Positions 7,760-13,541 of a stretch of DNA of 13,541 bases are shown piece after piece (the stretch's first letter is position 1; each line of letters starts with the position of its first letter). The stretch is from an uncultured Anaerosacchariphilus sp. (lineage in GTDB: Bacteria; Bacillota; Clostridia; Lachnospirales; Lachnospiraceae): positions 1-13,541 of the forward strand of contig CAKRTY010000012.1 of the NCBI GenBank assembly GCA_934402125.1, given 5' to 3'. The notes beneath the pieces were generated by a model. The model made no database searches. It was not told where the DNA came from and saw nothing but the letters and a program-made list of their open reading frames with translations. A program made the translations under genes and the position numbers.

Positions 7760-8641
7760 TTACCTTTTCGCTATACTCAGAATCTCTTTCAAATCTTCTA
7801 TATTAAAATGATAAGCATGATTACAGAAATGGCATTTCACCTCGATGGGCTTATTGTCCTGAATCATTTCCCGGATATCCTTGCTGCCGATGCTGGCAAT
7901 CGCCCGCGCCACCCGCTCCTTGCTGCAGTTGCAGTACCAGGAGGCCGGAATGGTATCATTAATCTCCAGACCAAAATCGCCCAGCAGATATTCCAGAAGC
8001 TGCTCCGGGCTCATACCCTGGTCGAGCAGTTTCGTTACAGAATCCATCTTCGAAAGCTTTTCCTCCAGGGCGTCGATCACCTTATCGTCCGTAAAGGGCA
8101 TCAGCTGAAGGATAAAGCCGCCTGCCTGCTGAACCGTATTGTCCTTATTCAGCAGCACGCCCAGTCCTACCGAGGAGGGCACCTGCTCGGAGGTGGCGAA
8201 GTAATAGGTCAGATCCTCCGCGATTTCTCCGGTCTGAAGCTCTACGGTTCCCACATAGGGCTCCTTCAGTCCCAGATCCTTGATGACACGTAAGGTGCCG
8301 GGTCCGATGGCTCCGGATACGTCCAGCTTTCCCTTGGCGTTTGGCGGAAGCAGTACCATGGGTTCGTCCACATAGCCCTTTACCCGGGCCTTGGAGTCCG
8401 CTGTGACGGTAATACCGCCGATGGCTCCTGCCCCCTTAATCTGCAGGGTCAGCAAATCTGCGTCGCCCTTCATCATGGAGCCCATCATGGCTCCGGCTGT
8501 CAGAAGACGCCCAAGTGCCGCCGTGGCTACCGGGCTGGTATTGTGAATGGAGCGAGCCTGCTCCACCATTTCTCTGGATGTGATGGCAAATGCGCGAATC
8601 TGGTGATCCGCCGCGGTCGCCCTTACAATATAATCTCCCAT
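7760..8641 (-). CDS. hslO: Redox-regulated chaperone Hsp33
   Basis: Hsp33 is a cytosolic holdase that is inactive when its four cysteines hold zinc and is switched on by oxidative unfolding. The 293-residue protein has the family's N-terminal fold, with PVATAALGRLLTAGAMMG at 37-54. The C-terminal zinc-binding domain has C237 and C239 (YCNCSKER) and C270 and C273 (CHFC). I chose the ATG at 8641 because an AGAGGAG site lies 7 bases upstream. A GTG 13 codons earlier (8680-8678) overlaps the methyltransferase stop codon but gives residues that do not look like Hsp33. The gap to the methyltransferase stop is 35 bases, and nadE starts 12 bases after the hslO stop, so all three are one operon. Confidence 0.96.
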   Translation of the reverse strand: MGDYIVRATAADHQIRAFAITSREMVEQARSIHNTSPVATAALGRLLTAGAMMGSMMKGDADLLTLQIKGAGAIGGITVTADSKARVKGYVDEPMVLLPPNAKGKLDVSGAIGPGTLRVIKDLGLKEPYVGTVELQTGEIAEDLTYYFATSEQVPSSVGLGVLLNKDNTVQQAGGFILQLMPFTDDKVIDALEEKLSKMDSVTKLLDQGMSPEQLLEYLLGDFGLEINDTIPASWYCNCSKERVARAIASIGSKDIREMIQDNKPIEVKCHFCNHAYHFNIEDLKEILSIAKR

Positions 8642-8648
8642 TTTTTTA

Positions 8649-8655
8649 CTCCTCT
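8649..8655 (-). promoter_or_regulatory. Ribosome binding site that decides the hslO start
   Basis: AGAGGAG on the minus strand sits 7 bases upstream of ATG 8641-8639, inside the 35-base gap after the methyltransferase. It supports the shorter 293-residue Hsp33 over a GTG start 39 bases upstream. Confidence 0.8.
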
Positions 8656-8676
8656 TTTTGTTATGTTCTATCGCCG

Positions 8677-9423
8677 TCACGCCTTCCGCGCCGCGATACA
8701 GAATTTTCCTGTCTCGGCCGTCACTGCTTCCCCTGTGTCGGAATCAAAGATCTGCTCTGCCTTAAGTCCTGCTTCCCGGAGCAGCTCCAGCACCCTGGAA
8801 AGCTCGTAAGCCTTCTGGAAATGGGTCTCCTCAAACCGGACGTACCGATCGTCTGCCTCCCTCACATAGAGGGTCAGATCGTACTCATTGAGCTGTTGCT
8901 CCTCATCGTAATAATTTTCCCAGATAAAGCTTCCTTCCTCCCGGTTCTCGGCGATGGTGGTTTCTCCCAGTATCTCCCTGTATTTGTAAATGGTATTCAT
9001 ATCAAAGAAGAATACGCCGTCCGGGTCGAGATAATTCCAGACCAGACGGAACACCTGCAAAAGATCCGCTTCCTCTGTGATATAATTCAGGGAATCACAG
9101 ACACTGACAATGGCCCGCACGGTCCCGTAGAGCTCAAACTCTCTCATATCCTGCAGCAGATACAGAATGTCATGGCCGGATTCCGCCCGCTTCTCACTGG
9201 CCAGCTCCAGCATTTCCTCCGAAGCGTCCACGCCGATCATGTCATAACCCTTTTCTGCCAGAAGCTCTGTCATGCTACCGGTTCCGCAGCCAAGATCCAG
9301 CACCAGACCGTCACAGATTCCATATTCCTTTAAGAGCCTGCTGATTCGTTCACTCCATTCCTCATAAGGAACCTGATCCATAAATAAATCATATACTTCC
9401 GCAAAGCCTGTGTACGCGTCCAT
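8677..9423 (-). CDS. Class I SAM-dependent methyltransferase
   Basis: The 248-residue protein has the Rossmann-type SAM-binding fold: motif I LDLGCGTG (42-49), an acidic ribose-binding residue in VDAS (65-68), QDMREF (91-96) near the adenine site and SVCDSLNYI (107-115) as the family's post-II segment. It resembles the YqeM-type methyltransferases of Firmicutes. The acceptor substrate cannot be inferred from sequence. The ATG has a GAGGAG ribosome binding site 5 bases upstream, and a predicted promoter starts immediately upstream beside the HPr terminator. It is therefore the first gene of the methyltransferase-hslO-nadE(-degV) operon. The opening AYTGFAEVYDLFMDQVPYEEW is typical of intact members, so it seems complete. 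Confidence 0.9.
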   Translation of the reverse strand: MDAYTGFAEVYDLFMDQVPYEEWSERISRLLKEYGICDGLVLDLGCGTGSMTELLAEKGYDMIGVDASEEMLELASEKRAESGHDILYLLQDMREFELYGTVRAIVSVCDSLNYITEEADLLQVFRLVWNYLDPDGVFFFDMNTIYKYREILGETTIAENREEGSFIWENYYDEEQQLNEYDLTLYVREADDRYVRFEETHFQKAYELSRVLELLREAGLKAEQIFDSDTGEAVTAETGKFCIAARKA

Positions 9424-9456
9424 TCCAACTCCTCAATTTCTGAATGATTACATTTC

Positions 9457-9485
9457 ATCATAGCAAATTTCCGGGCAAAAAACAA
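9457..9485 (-). promoter_or_regulatory. Predicted promoter of the methyltransferase operon, abutting a terminator
   Basis: A -35 box TTGTTT (9485-9480), a 17-base spacer and a -10 box TATGAT (9462-9457) lie on the minus strand. They match the consensus at 3 of 6 and 5 of 6 positions. The -35 box overlaps the end of the preceding terminator stem and its T-run, so one operon ends exactly where the next begins. Confidence 0.5.
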
Positions 9486-9512
9486 GGACTGCCGAACATT
9501 TCCGGCAGTCCT
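9477..9512 (-). terminator. Strong intrinsic terminator after the HPr-like gene
   Basis: On the minus strand AGGACTGCCG, an 8-base loop and CGGCAGTCCT form a perfect 10-bp GC-rich stem, followed by TG and six T. It lies 12 bases after the HPr-like stop and ends the murB-rapZ-whiA-HPr operon. Confidence 0.93.
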
Positions 9513-9524
9513 CTGTGCGCTTTC

Positions 9525-9779
9525 TTACTTGCTGCTCAGGAACTTCTCAATATTTGCCATAGCCTCTTCTTCGTCCTCGCCGTCTGCGGAAACCGTCACT
9601 GTCTCGCCTGCGAAAAGACCAAGCGTCATCATACCCATAATGCTCTTGGCGTTCACCTTCTTGTTATCACTCTCCACATAAATCTCACTGCCGTACTGGC
9701 TTGCCACCTGCACCAGCAATGCGACCGGTCTGGCTTCGAGCCCTTCCGGTATCTGAATCGTGATGTCTCGCTTCATCAT
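9525..9779 (-). CDS. HPr/Crh-like protein with Glu at the His15 position
   Basis: The 84-residue protein has the HPr fold pattern. HPr normally carries phosphate on His15 in GLHARP to sugar transporters. Here the site reads GLEARP (13-18), so residue 15 is Glu and the protein cannot act as a standard phosphocarrier. Ser46, the target of HPr kinase, is kept in NAKSIMG (43-49). This combination recalls Crh of Bacillus, which has Gln15 and Ser46 and is also encoded next to whiA, so a regulatory role in carbon control is the best inference. It is not a proven Crh orthologue. The start overlaps the whiA stop (ATGA), with a GGAGGAG site 8 bases upstream; a second ATG follows immediately. A strong terminator follows. 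Confidence 0.9.
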   Translation of the reverse strand: MMKRDITIQIPEGLEARPVALLVQVASQYGSEIYVESDNKKVNAKSIMGMMTLGLFAGETVTVSADGEDEEEAMANIEKFLSSK

Positions 9780-10663
9780 AATACTTTCTCCTCCTTGTGA
9801 TCCCTTAATTCCTCTGCTATTATACTCAGCTTTCTGAGTCTGTGGTTTACACCTGACTTCCCGACGGGAGGCGTGAGCAGCTGCCCCAGCTCCTTCAGGG
9901 TGGTCTCCGGCTGTTCCAGACGAAGCACTGCTATCTCCGCCAGATTCTCCGGCAACTCATCAAAGCCGATGGTTTTCTGGATAAATTGGATATCCTCTAT
10001 CTGTTTTACCGCTGCGGAAACAGTCTTATTCAGATTCGCTGTCTCGCAGTTTACCTGTCGGTTTACCGAGTTGCGCATATCCCTGAGGATCCGGACATTC
10101 TCGAACTTCATCATCGCCACATGGGCTTCCATCACATTCAAAATATCCGAAATCTGGGATCCTTCTTTTACATATAATACGTAACTGCGTTTCCGTAGGG
10201 TAATCCGCGCGTCAATTCCGAAGCCGGTCAGCAATTCCCGCAAAAGCTCTGCCTTCACTTCCGTGCTGCACACAATCTCAAAATGATAACCCTTCTCCGG
10301 ATCACTGACGGAACCGGACGCCAGAAAGGCCCCTCTGATGTAAGCCCGTTTACAACACTGGTTCTGGACCAGCATATGCTTTACAGGCTCCAGTTCTCCC
10401 CGGGAAGTCACTTCATAGCTTCTGCTCCCCTTCGGATTTCTGTTTTGCCGCACTGACACGCTTATTTCTATATTAAATGTTTTTCTTAATAATGTAAAGT
10501 ACTTTCTTGCAACGGCCAGGTTCTCCGTATGCATTTTAATACAGGATTCTTCCTCCACATGGCTGCAAAAGCTTAAAATAGCAGCCATTTCCGCCAATCT
10601 GCAGTGTCTGGCCGGTGGGATATGGTAGGAAAGCTCCTGCTTAATCTCACTGGAAAAAGACAT
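9776..10663 (-). CDS. whiA: DNA-binding protein WhiA
   Basis: WhiA is a conserved Gram-positive DNA-binding protein linked to sporulation in Streptomyces and to division and chromosome segregation in Bacillus. The 295 residues show an N-terminal domain opening SFSSEIKQEL, a degenerate LAGLIDADG homing-endonuclease-like domain (about 107-190, core AYIRGAFLASGSV), the family signature RNSVNRQVNCETANLNKT (197-214) and a C-terminal helix-turn-helix (about 220-290, TLKELGQLL and SGVNHRLRKL). The length is close to the family norm. The start has a GAGGTGA site and lies 12 bases after the rapZ stop. The 3' end overlaps the HPr-like gene by 4 bases, so expression is coupled. The acidic catalytic residues of true LAGLIDADG enzymes are not seen in the core, as expected for WhiA. 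Confidence 0.97.
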   Translation of the reverse strand: MSFSSEIKQELSYHIPPARHCRLAEMAAILSFCSHVEEESCIKMHTENLAVARKYFTLLRKTFNIEISVSVRQNRNPKGSRSYEVTSRGELEPVKHMLVQNQCCKRAYIRGAFLASGSVSDPEKGYHFEIVCSTEVKAELLRELLTGFGIDARITLRKRSYVLYVKEGSQISDILNVMEAHVAMMKFENVRILRDMRNSVNRQVNCETANLNKTVSAAVKQIEDIQFIQKTIGFDELPENLAEIAVLRLEQPETTLKELGQLLTPPVGKSGVNHRLRKLSIIAEELRDHKEEKVL

Positions 10664-10675
10664 GGTTCACCTCGT

Positions 10676-11554
10676 CTAATGCGCTTTCGTAACAGCGTCC
10701 TTTTCAATATCACGGTGCTCAATCCGGACGGCATAATCCGTATTTTCCCGCAGCCGCTCATAGAGCTTATTGGCCAGGGTTACGGAACGGTGCTTGCCTC
10801 CGGTACAGCCGATGGAGATCACCAGCTGATTCTTCCCCTCCAGCACATAATTGGGAATCAGGAACTGTATCATGTCAATCAGCTTGTCCAGGAACCGGTG
10901 GGACACTTCAAAGCCCATAACGAAATCCTGTACCGGCCTGTCGTTGCCGCTGAGCTTCCGCAAATCCTCATAATAATAGGGATTGGGAAGAAAACGCACG
11001 TCGAATACCAGATCGGAGTCGGTGGGAATTCCGTATTTAAAACCGAAGGAAAGCACCGAAATGACCAGGTTTTTAAAATTCTTATTCTGCACAAAGATTT
11101 TATCCAGCTCCTGCTTCAGCTCTCTGGTCAGCAGATTGCTGGTGTCAATGATATAATCTGCCTGTTTCCGCAGGAATTCCAGCCTTTTCCGCTCCTCGTG
11201 GATTCCATCGGCTACCCGGCCGTCCAGGGCCAGCGGATGGCTGCGACGGGTCTCCTTATAGCGCTTTACAAGGACCTCGTCCGACGCGTCCAGAAACAGA
11301 ATTTCATAATTGACGCCGGCCACAGACAGCTCTTCCAGCACAGCCGCCAGTTCGTCAAAGGCCTTGCCGCTCCGGATATCGATCCCCAGTGCCGCCTTGG
11401 TTACCTCTGTATTCCCCGGATAAATCAATTCCGAGAATTTCTCAATCAGGGAAATGGGCAGGTTGTCCACGCAGAAATATCCTGCGTCCTCCAGTACACG
11501 GAGAGCTGTGCTTCGTCCCGCTCCTGACATTCCTGTTACAATTACAAATCTCAT
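10676..11554 (-). CDS. rapZ: RapZ/YvcJ-family nucleotide-binding protein with altered Walker A
   Basis: The 292-residue protein matches RapZ/YvcJ. In E. coli RapZ directs small RNAs to RNase E to control glucosamine-6-phosphate synthase; in Bacillus YvcJ binds and hydrolyses GTP/ATP. The N-terminal P-loop domain reads GMSGAGRST (8-16), so the usual Walker A Lys is Arg14. CVDNLP (28-33) and the LDASDEVLVKRYKETRRSHP segment (88-107) follow. The C-terminal domain has SIGCTGGKHRSV (247-258) and IEHRDI (278-283). The rest is well conserved, so the protein is probably functional, perhaps with weaker nucleotide hydrolysis. The ATG has an AGGAGAC site and lies 15 bases after murB. The yvcK gene often found between rapZ and whiA is absent. 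Confidence 0.95.
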   Translation of the reverse strand: MRFVIVTGMSGAGRSTALRVLEDAGYFCVDNLPISLIEKFSELIYPGNTEVTKAALGIDIRSGKAFDELAAVLEELSVAGVNYEILFLDASDEVLVKRYKETRRSHPLALDGRVADGIHEERKRLEFLRKQADYIIDTSNLLTRELKQELDKIFVQNKNFKNLVISVLSFGFKYGIPTDSDLVFDVRFLPNPYYYEDLRKLSGNDRPVQDFVMGFEVSHRFLDKLIDMIQFLIPNYVLEGKNQLVISIGCTGGKHRSVTLANKLYERLRENTDYAVRIEHRDIEKDAVTKAH

Positions 11555-11569
11555 CCGTATCGTCTCCTG

Positions 11570-12487
11570 TTAATTTCCAGAAAATCCCAGTAGTTTTACT
11601 TCCAGTTCCAGTTCCACGCCGAACTGCTTTTTTACTTCCTCCTGCACATGCCGCACCAGATCCAGCACGTTCTGAGCAGTAGCGCCTCCCCGGTTGATGA
11701 CAAAGCCGCAATGCTTCTCGGAAACCTGGGCACCGCCCACCGCGTATCCTCTAAGTCCCGCATCCATAATCAGCTTTCCCGCGAAATAACCCTCCGGGCG
11801 CTTAAAGGTGCTGCCGGCGCTGGCGTATTCCAACGGCTGCTTGGAGGTCCGCGCTTCCTTCAGCTCCTGCATCCGGGCCTCGATGGTCCCCTTTTCTCCT
11901 GCTTCCAGCTCCAGCAGGGCGCTCACAACCAGATATCCTTTTCTGGCAATGATACTGGTGCGGTAGCCCAGCTCCAGCTCTTCCTTCGAAAGTCTGAGAA
12001 GCTCTCCGTCCGGCTTCAGAACTACGGCTTCCTTCACCACGTCCTTCATCTCTCCGCCGTAGGCTCCGGCGTTCATCACCAGGGCTCCTCCCAGCGTTCC
12101 CGGGATACCGGAGGCGAATTCCAGTCCGGTCAGTCCTTCCTTTGCCGCCAGATGGGCGATACGGGCCAGCAGAGCTCCGGCTTCCGCCTCAAGCTCTGTT
12201 CCGTTCACACGGATACCGTCCAGATTGCGGAACAGCTGAATCACAACGCCTTCATATCCGGCGTCGCTGACCAGCACATTGCTGCCATTGCCCAGGATAT
12301 AGTAAGGCACGCCTGCCTCCACACAGGCCTTCACCGTATCCGCCAGCTGCGGTACGGTACGGGGCGTGCAAAAGAGCGCCGCCGGACCGCCGATACGGAA
12401 AGTGGTATGGCGGCTCATGGGCTCGTCCCGCAGGACATTTTCGGTTTCATTTATATGACAAAGTGTTTCGTATAATTTCTGAATCAT
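11570..12487 (-). CDS. murB: UDP-N-acetylenolpyruvoylglucosamine reductase
   Basis: MurB reduces UDP-GlcNAc-enolpyruvate with NADPH and FAD to UDP-MurNAc, the second committed step of peptidoglycan synthesis, in the cytosol. The 305 residues contain the FAD-binding segments NTTFRIGGPA-like HTTFRIGGPA (27-36), GNGSNVLVSD (66-75) and SGIPGTLGGALVMNAGAYG (126-144). Predicted catalytic residues are R176 (GYRTS), S226 (SAGSTFKRP) and E296 (LELEVKLLG). The compact C-terminal layout fits the type II (Gram-positive) form. The start has a TGGAGT site 7 bases upstream. It is the first gene of the murB-rapZ-whiA-HPr operon. Linkage to rapZ is interesting since both relate to amino-sugar supply for the wall. 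Confidence 0.97.
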   Translation of the reverse strand: MIQKLYETLCHINETENVLRDEPMSRHTTFRIGGPAALFCTPRTVPQLADTVKACVEAGVPYYILGNGSNVLVSDAGYEGVVIQLFRNLDGIRVNGTELEAEAGALLARIAHLAAKEGLTGLEFASGIPGTLGGALVMNAGAYGGEMKDVVKEAVVLKPDGELLRLSKEELELGYRTSIIARKGYLVVSALLELEAGEKGTIEARMQELKEARTSKQPLEYASAGSTFKRPEGYFAGKLIMDAGLRGYAVGGAQVSEKHCGFVINRGGATAQNVLDLVRHVQEEVKKQFGVELELEVKLLGFSGN

Positions 12488-12527
12488 TCTGTGTACTCCA
12501 TTTGGATTCTGTTTGATATTCCACTTA

Positions 12528-12556
12528 AGTATATGCGATATTTCTCAAAAGTACAA
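12528..12556 (-). promoter_or_regulatory. Predicted promoter of murB, abutting the uvrA terminator
   Basis: A -35 box TTGTAC (12556-12551), a 17-base spacer and a -10 box TATACT (12533-12528) lie on the minus strand, about 40 bases before the murB start. They match the consensus at 3 of 6 and 5 of 6 positions. The -35 box lies in the descending arm of the upstream hairpin. Confidence 0.5.
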
Positions 12557-12597
12557 CCCATAGAAACAGGGAAATGTTCCCCGATTCCATGGGTTGT
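12545..12597 (-). terminator. Terminator-like hairpin after uvrA
   Basis: ACAACCCAT (12597-12589 on the minus strand) pairs with ATGGGTTGT (12561-12553), enclosing a smaller GGGAA/TTCCC hairpin. Only four T follow (12550-12547) after an AC. On the plus strand the same stem also ends in TTTT, so it could act in both directions. It is weaker-looking than the terminator at 9477-9512. Confidence 0.6.
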
Positions 12598-12620
12598 TTT
12601 GTACAGAATCCCCAGATCCG

Positions 12621-13541
12621 CTACAGGTATTTCTTCAGGTACCGGCCTGTGTAGGAGATTTCCTGCCCGGCCACCTCCTCCGGCGTTCCCTTCGCGATGA
12701 CGGTGCCGCCCCGGTCGCCGCCCTCCGGCCCCATATCGATAAGATAGTCCGCTGTCTTAATCACGTCCAGGTTGTGCTCAATGACGACTACGGTATTGCC
12801 GCCCTCGGCCAGCCGCTTCAGAATCTCGGTCAGCTTGTGTACGTCGGCAAAATGAAGGCCTGTGGTGGGCTCGTCCAGGATATAAATGGTCCGTCCGGTG
12901 CTCCGTCTGGACAGCTCTGTAGCCAGCTTAATCCGCTGGGCTTCGCCGCCGGACAGGGTCGTGGAAGGCTGCCCCAGCTTGATATAGGAGAGACCCACAT
13001 CGTTCAGGGTCTCAATCTTTCTCCGGATCGACGGCACGTTCTCAAAGAAGGGCAGAGCCTCCTCCACCGTCATATCCAGCACGTCGAAGATATTCTTTCC
13101 CTTGTATTTCACGTCCAGGGTCTCCCGGTTGTAACGCTTGCCCTGGCAGACCTCGCAGGGTACATATACGTCCGGCAGGAAATGCATCTCGATCTTGATG
13201 ATACCGTCTCCGGAGCAGGCCTCGCAGCGGCCGCCCTTTACATTGAAGCTGAAGCGTCCCTTCTTATAGCCCTTGCTCTTGGCGTCTGCCGTAGACGCGA
13301 ACAGATCCCGGATCTGATCGAAGACTCCGGTATAGGTGGCCGGGTTGGAACGGGGCGTCCGCCCAATGGGCGACTGGTCGATGGCGATCACCTTATCCAG
13401 CTGCTCCATACCGATGATTTCTTTGTAACTGCCCGGAATGGTTCTGGCCCGGTTCAGCTTTCTGGCCAGCGCCTTTAAAAGGGCGTAGGTGAAGCTGGAG
13501 GGATCCGTACAGGACTGCCAGCCCATGACCGTAATCGCGCC
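12621..13541 (-). CDS. uvrA: Excinuclease ABC subunit A, C-terminal part, cut by window edge
   Basis: UvrA recognises DNA damage and loads UvrB in nucleotide excision repair. The 307 codons cover most of the second ABC ATPase domain. They include the family segment [18 protein letters not shown], a zinc site of two CxxC pairs (CEAC and CEVC), the ABC signature [12 protein letters not shown] and Walker [11 protein letters not shown]. The C-terminus is normal. At the very edge the protein should show a Walker A motif such as GVSGSGKSS just before KALARKLN, but codons 1-22 (13541-13476) instead read [14 protein letters not shown] and on, with no P-loop. The rest matches consensus closely. A sequence or assembly fault at the contig end, or a genuine local change, could explain this. 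Confidence 0.95.
   Translation of the reverse strand, partial: GAITVMGWQSCTDPSSFTYALLKALARKLNRARTIPGSYKEIIGMEQLDKVIAIDQSPIGRTPRSNPATYTGVFDQIRDLFASTADAKSKGYKKGRFSFNVKGGRCEACSGDGIIKIEMHFLPDVYVPCEVCQGKRYNRETLDVKYKGKNIFDVLDMTVEEALPFFENVPSIRRKIETLNDVGLSYIKLGQPSTTLSGGEAQRIKLATELSRRSTGRTIYILDEPTTGLHFADVHKLTEILKRLAEGGNTVVVIEHNLDVIKTADYLIDMGPEGGDRGGTVIAKGTPEEVAGQEISYTGRYLKKYL

Noticed and set aside
8642..8680. GTG start giving a 13-residue longer Hsp33
   Set aside because: The ATG at 8641 has an AGAGGAG site at ideal spacing and begins where Hsp33 homology begins. The extra residues are Lys/Asn-rich and include the ribosome binding site itself.
1..13541. Defence system, phage, insertion sequence or CRISPR array
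   Set aside because: I saw no transposase, integrase, Cas-like or toxin-antitoxin genes, and no regularly spaced direct repeats. The content is housekeeping and signalling genes.

Overview
The window reads as a piece of chromosome from a Gram-positive member of the Clostridia, most likely Lachnospiraceae. The reasons are the murB-rapZ-whiA-HPr gene order, the style of the OmpR/histidine-kinase pair, strong AGGAGG-type ribosome binding sites, tight gene packing and a moderately GC-rich third codon position. The family-level call is inference. Every gene lies on the minus strand, so the reading order runs from high to low coordinates. Both ends cut a gene: uvrA at the right edge and an aconitase-family hydratase at the left edge.

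In order of transcription: (1) the 3' part of uvrA ends at 12621 and is followed by a hairpin. (2) A promoter beside that hairpin starts murB-rapZ-whiA-HPr-like (12487 to 9525), which are nearly contiguous and close with a strong intrinsic terminator at 9477-9512. These genes combine a cell-wall precursor enzyme, a nucleotide-binding RNase-adaptor-type protein, a WhiA-type DNA-binding protein and an HPr/Crh-like protein. (3) A second promoter beside that terminator starts methyltransferase-hslO-nadE (9423 to 5819), with degV (5741-4857) probably co-transcribed. (4) A 390-base gap (4467-4856) holds a 192-base near-palindromic element and a promoter whose -10 box lies inside a perfect 11-bp inverted repeat. 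(5) That promoter drives a response regulator and a large multi-pass histidine kinase (4466 to 1125), which end at an intrinsic terminator. (6) A 242-base gap with three consecutive inverted repeats precedes the hydratase (882 to beyond 1).

Most genes are ordinary housekeeping. The points that stand out are an HPr-like protein with Glu in place of the phosphorylatable His15 but with Ser46 kept, a RapZ with Arg in place of the Walker A Lys, the 192-base folded element, the operator-like palindrome in front of the two-component system, the triple inverted repeat before the hydratase, and a UvrA whose second Walker A motif is not recognisable at the window edge. I saw no CRISPR array, tRNA, rRNA, insertion sequence or phage gene. 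I did not find a convincing new multi-gene system. The best candidates for undescribed biology are the non-coding element and the His-less HPr paralogue.
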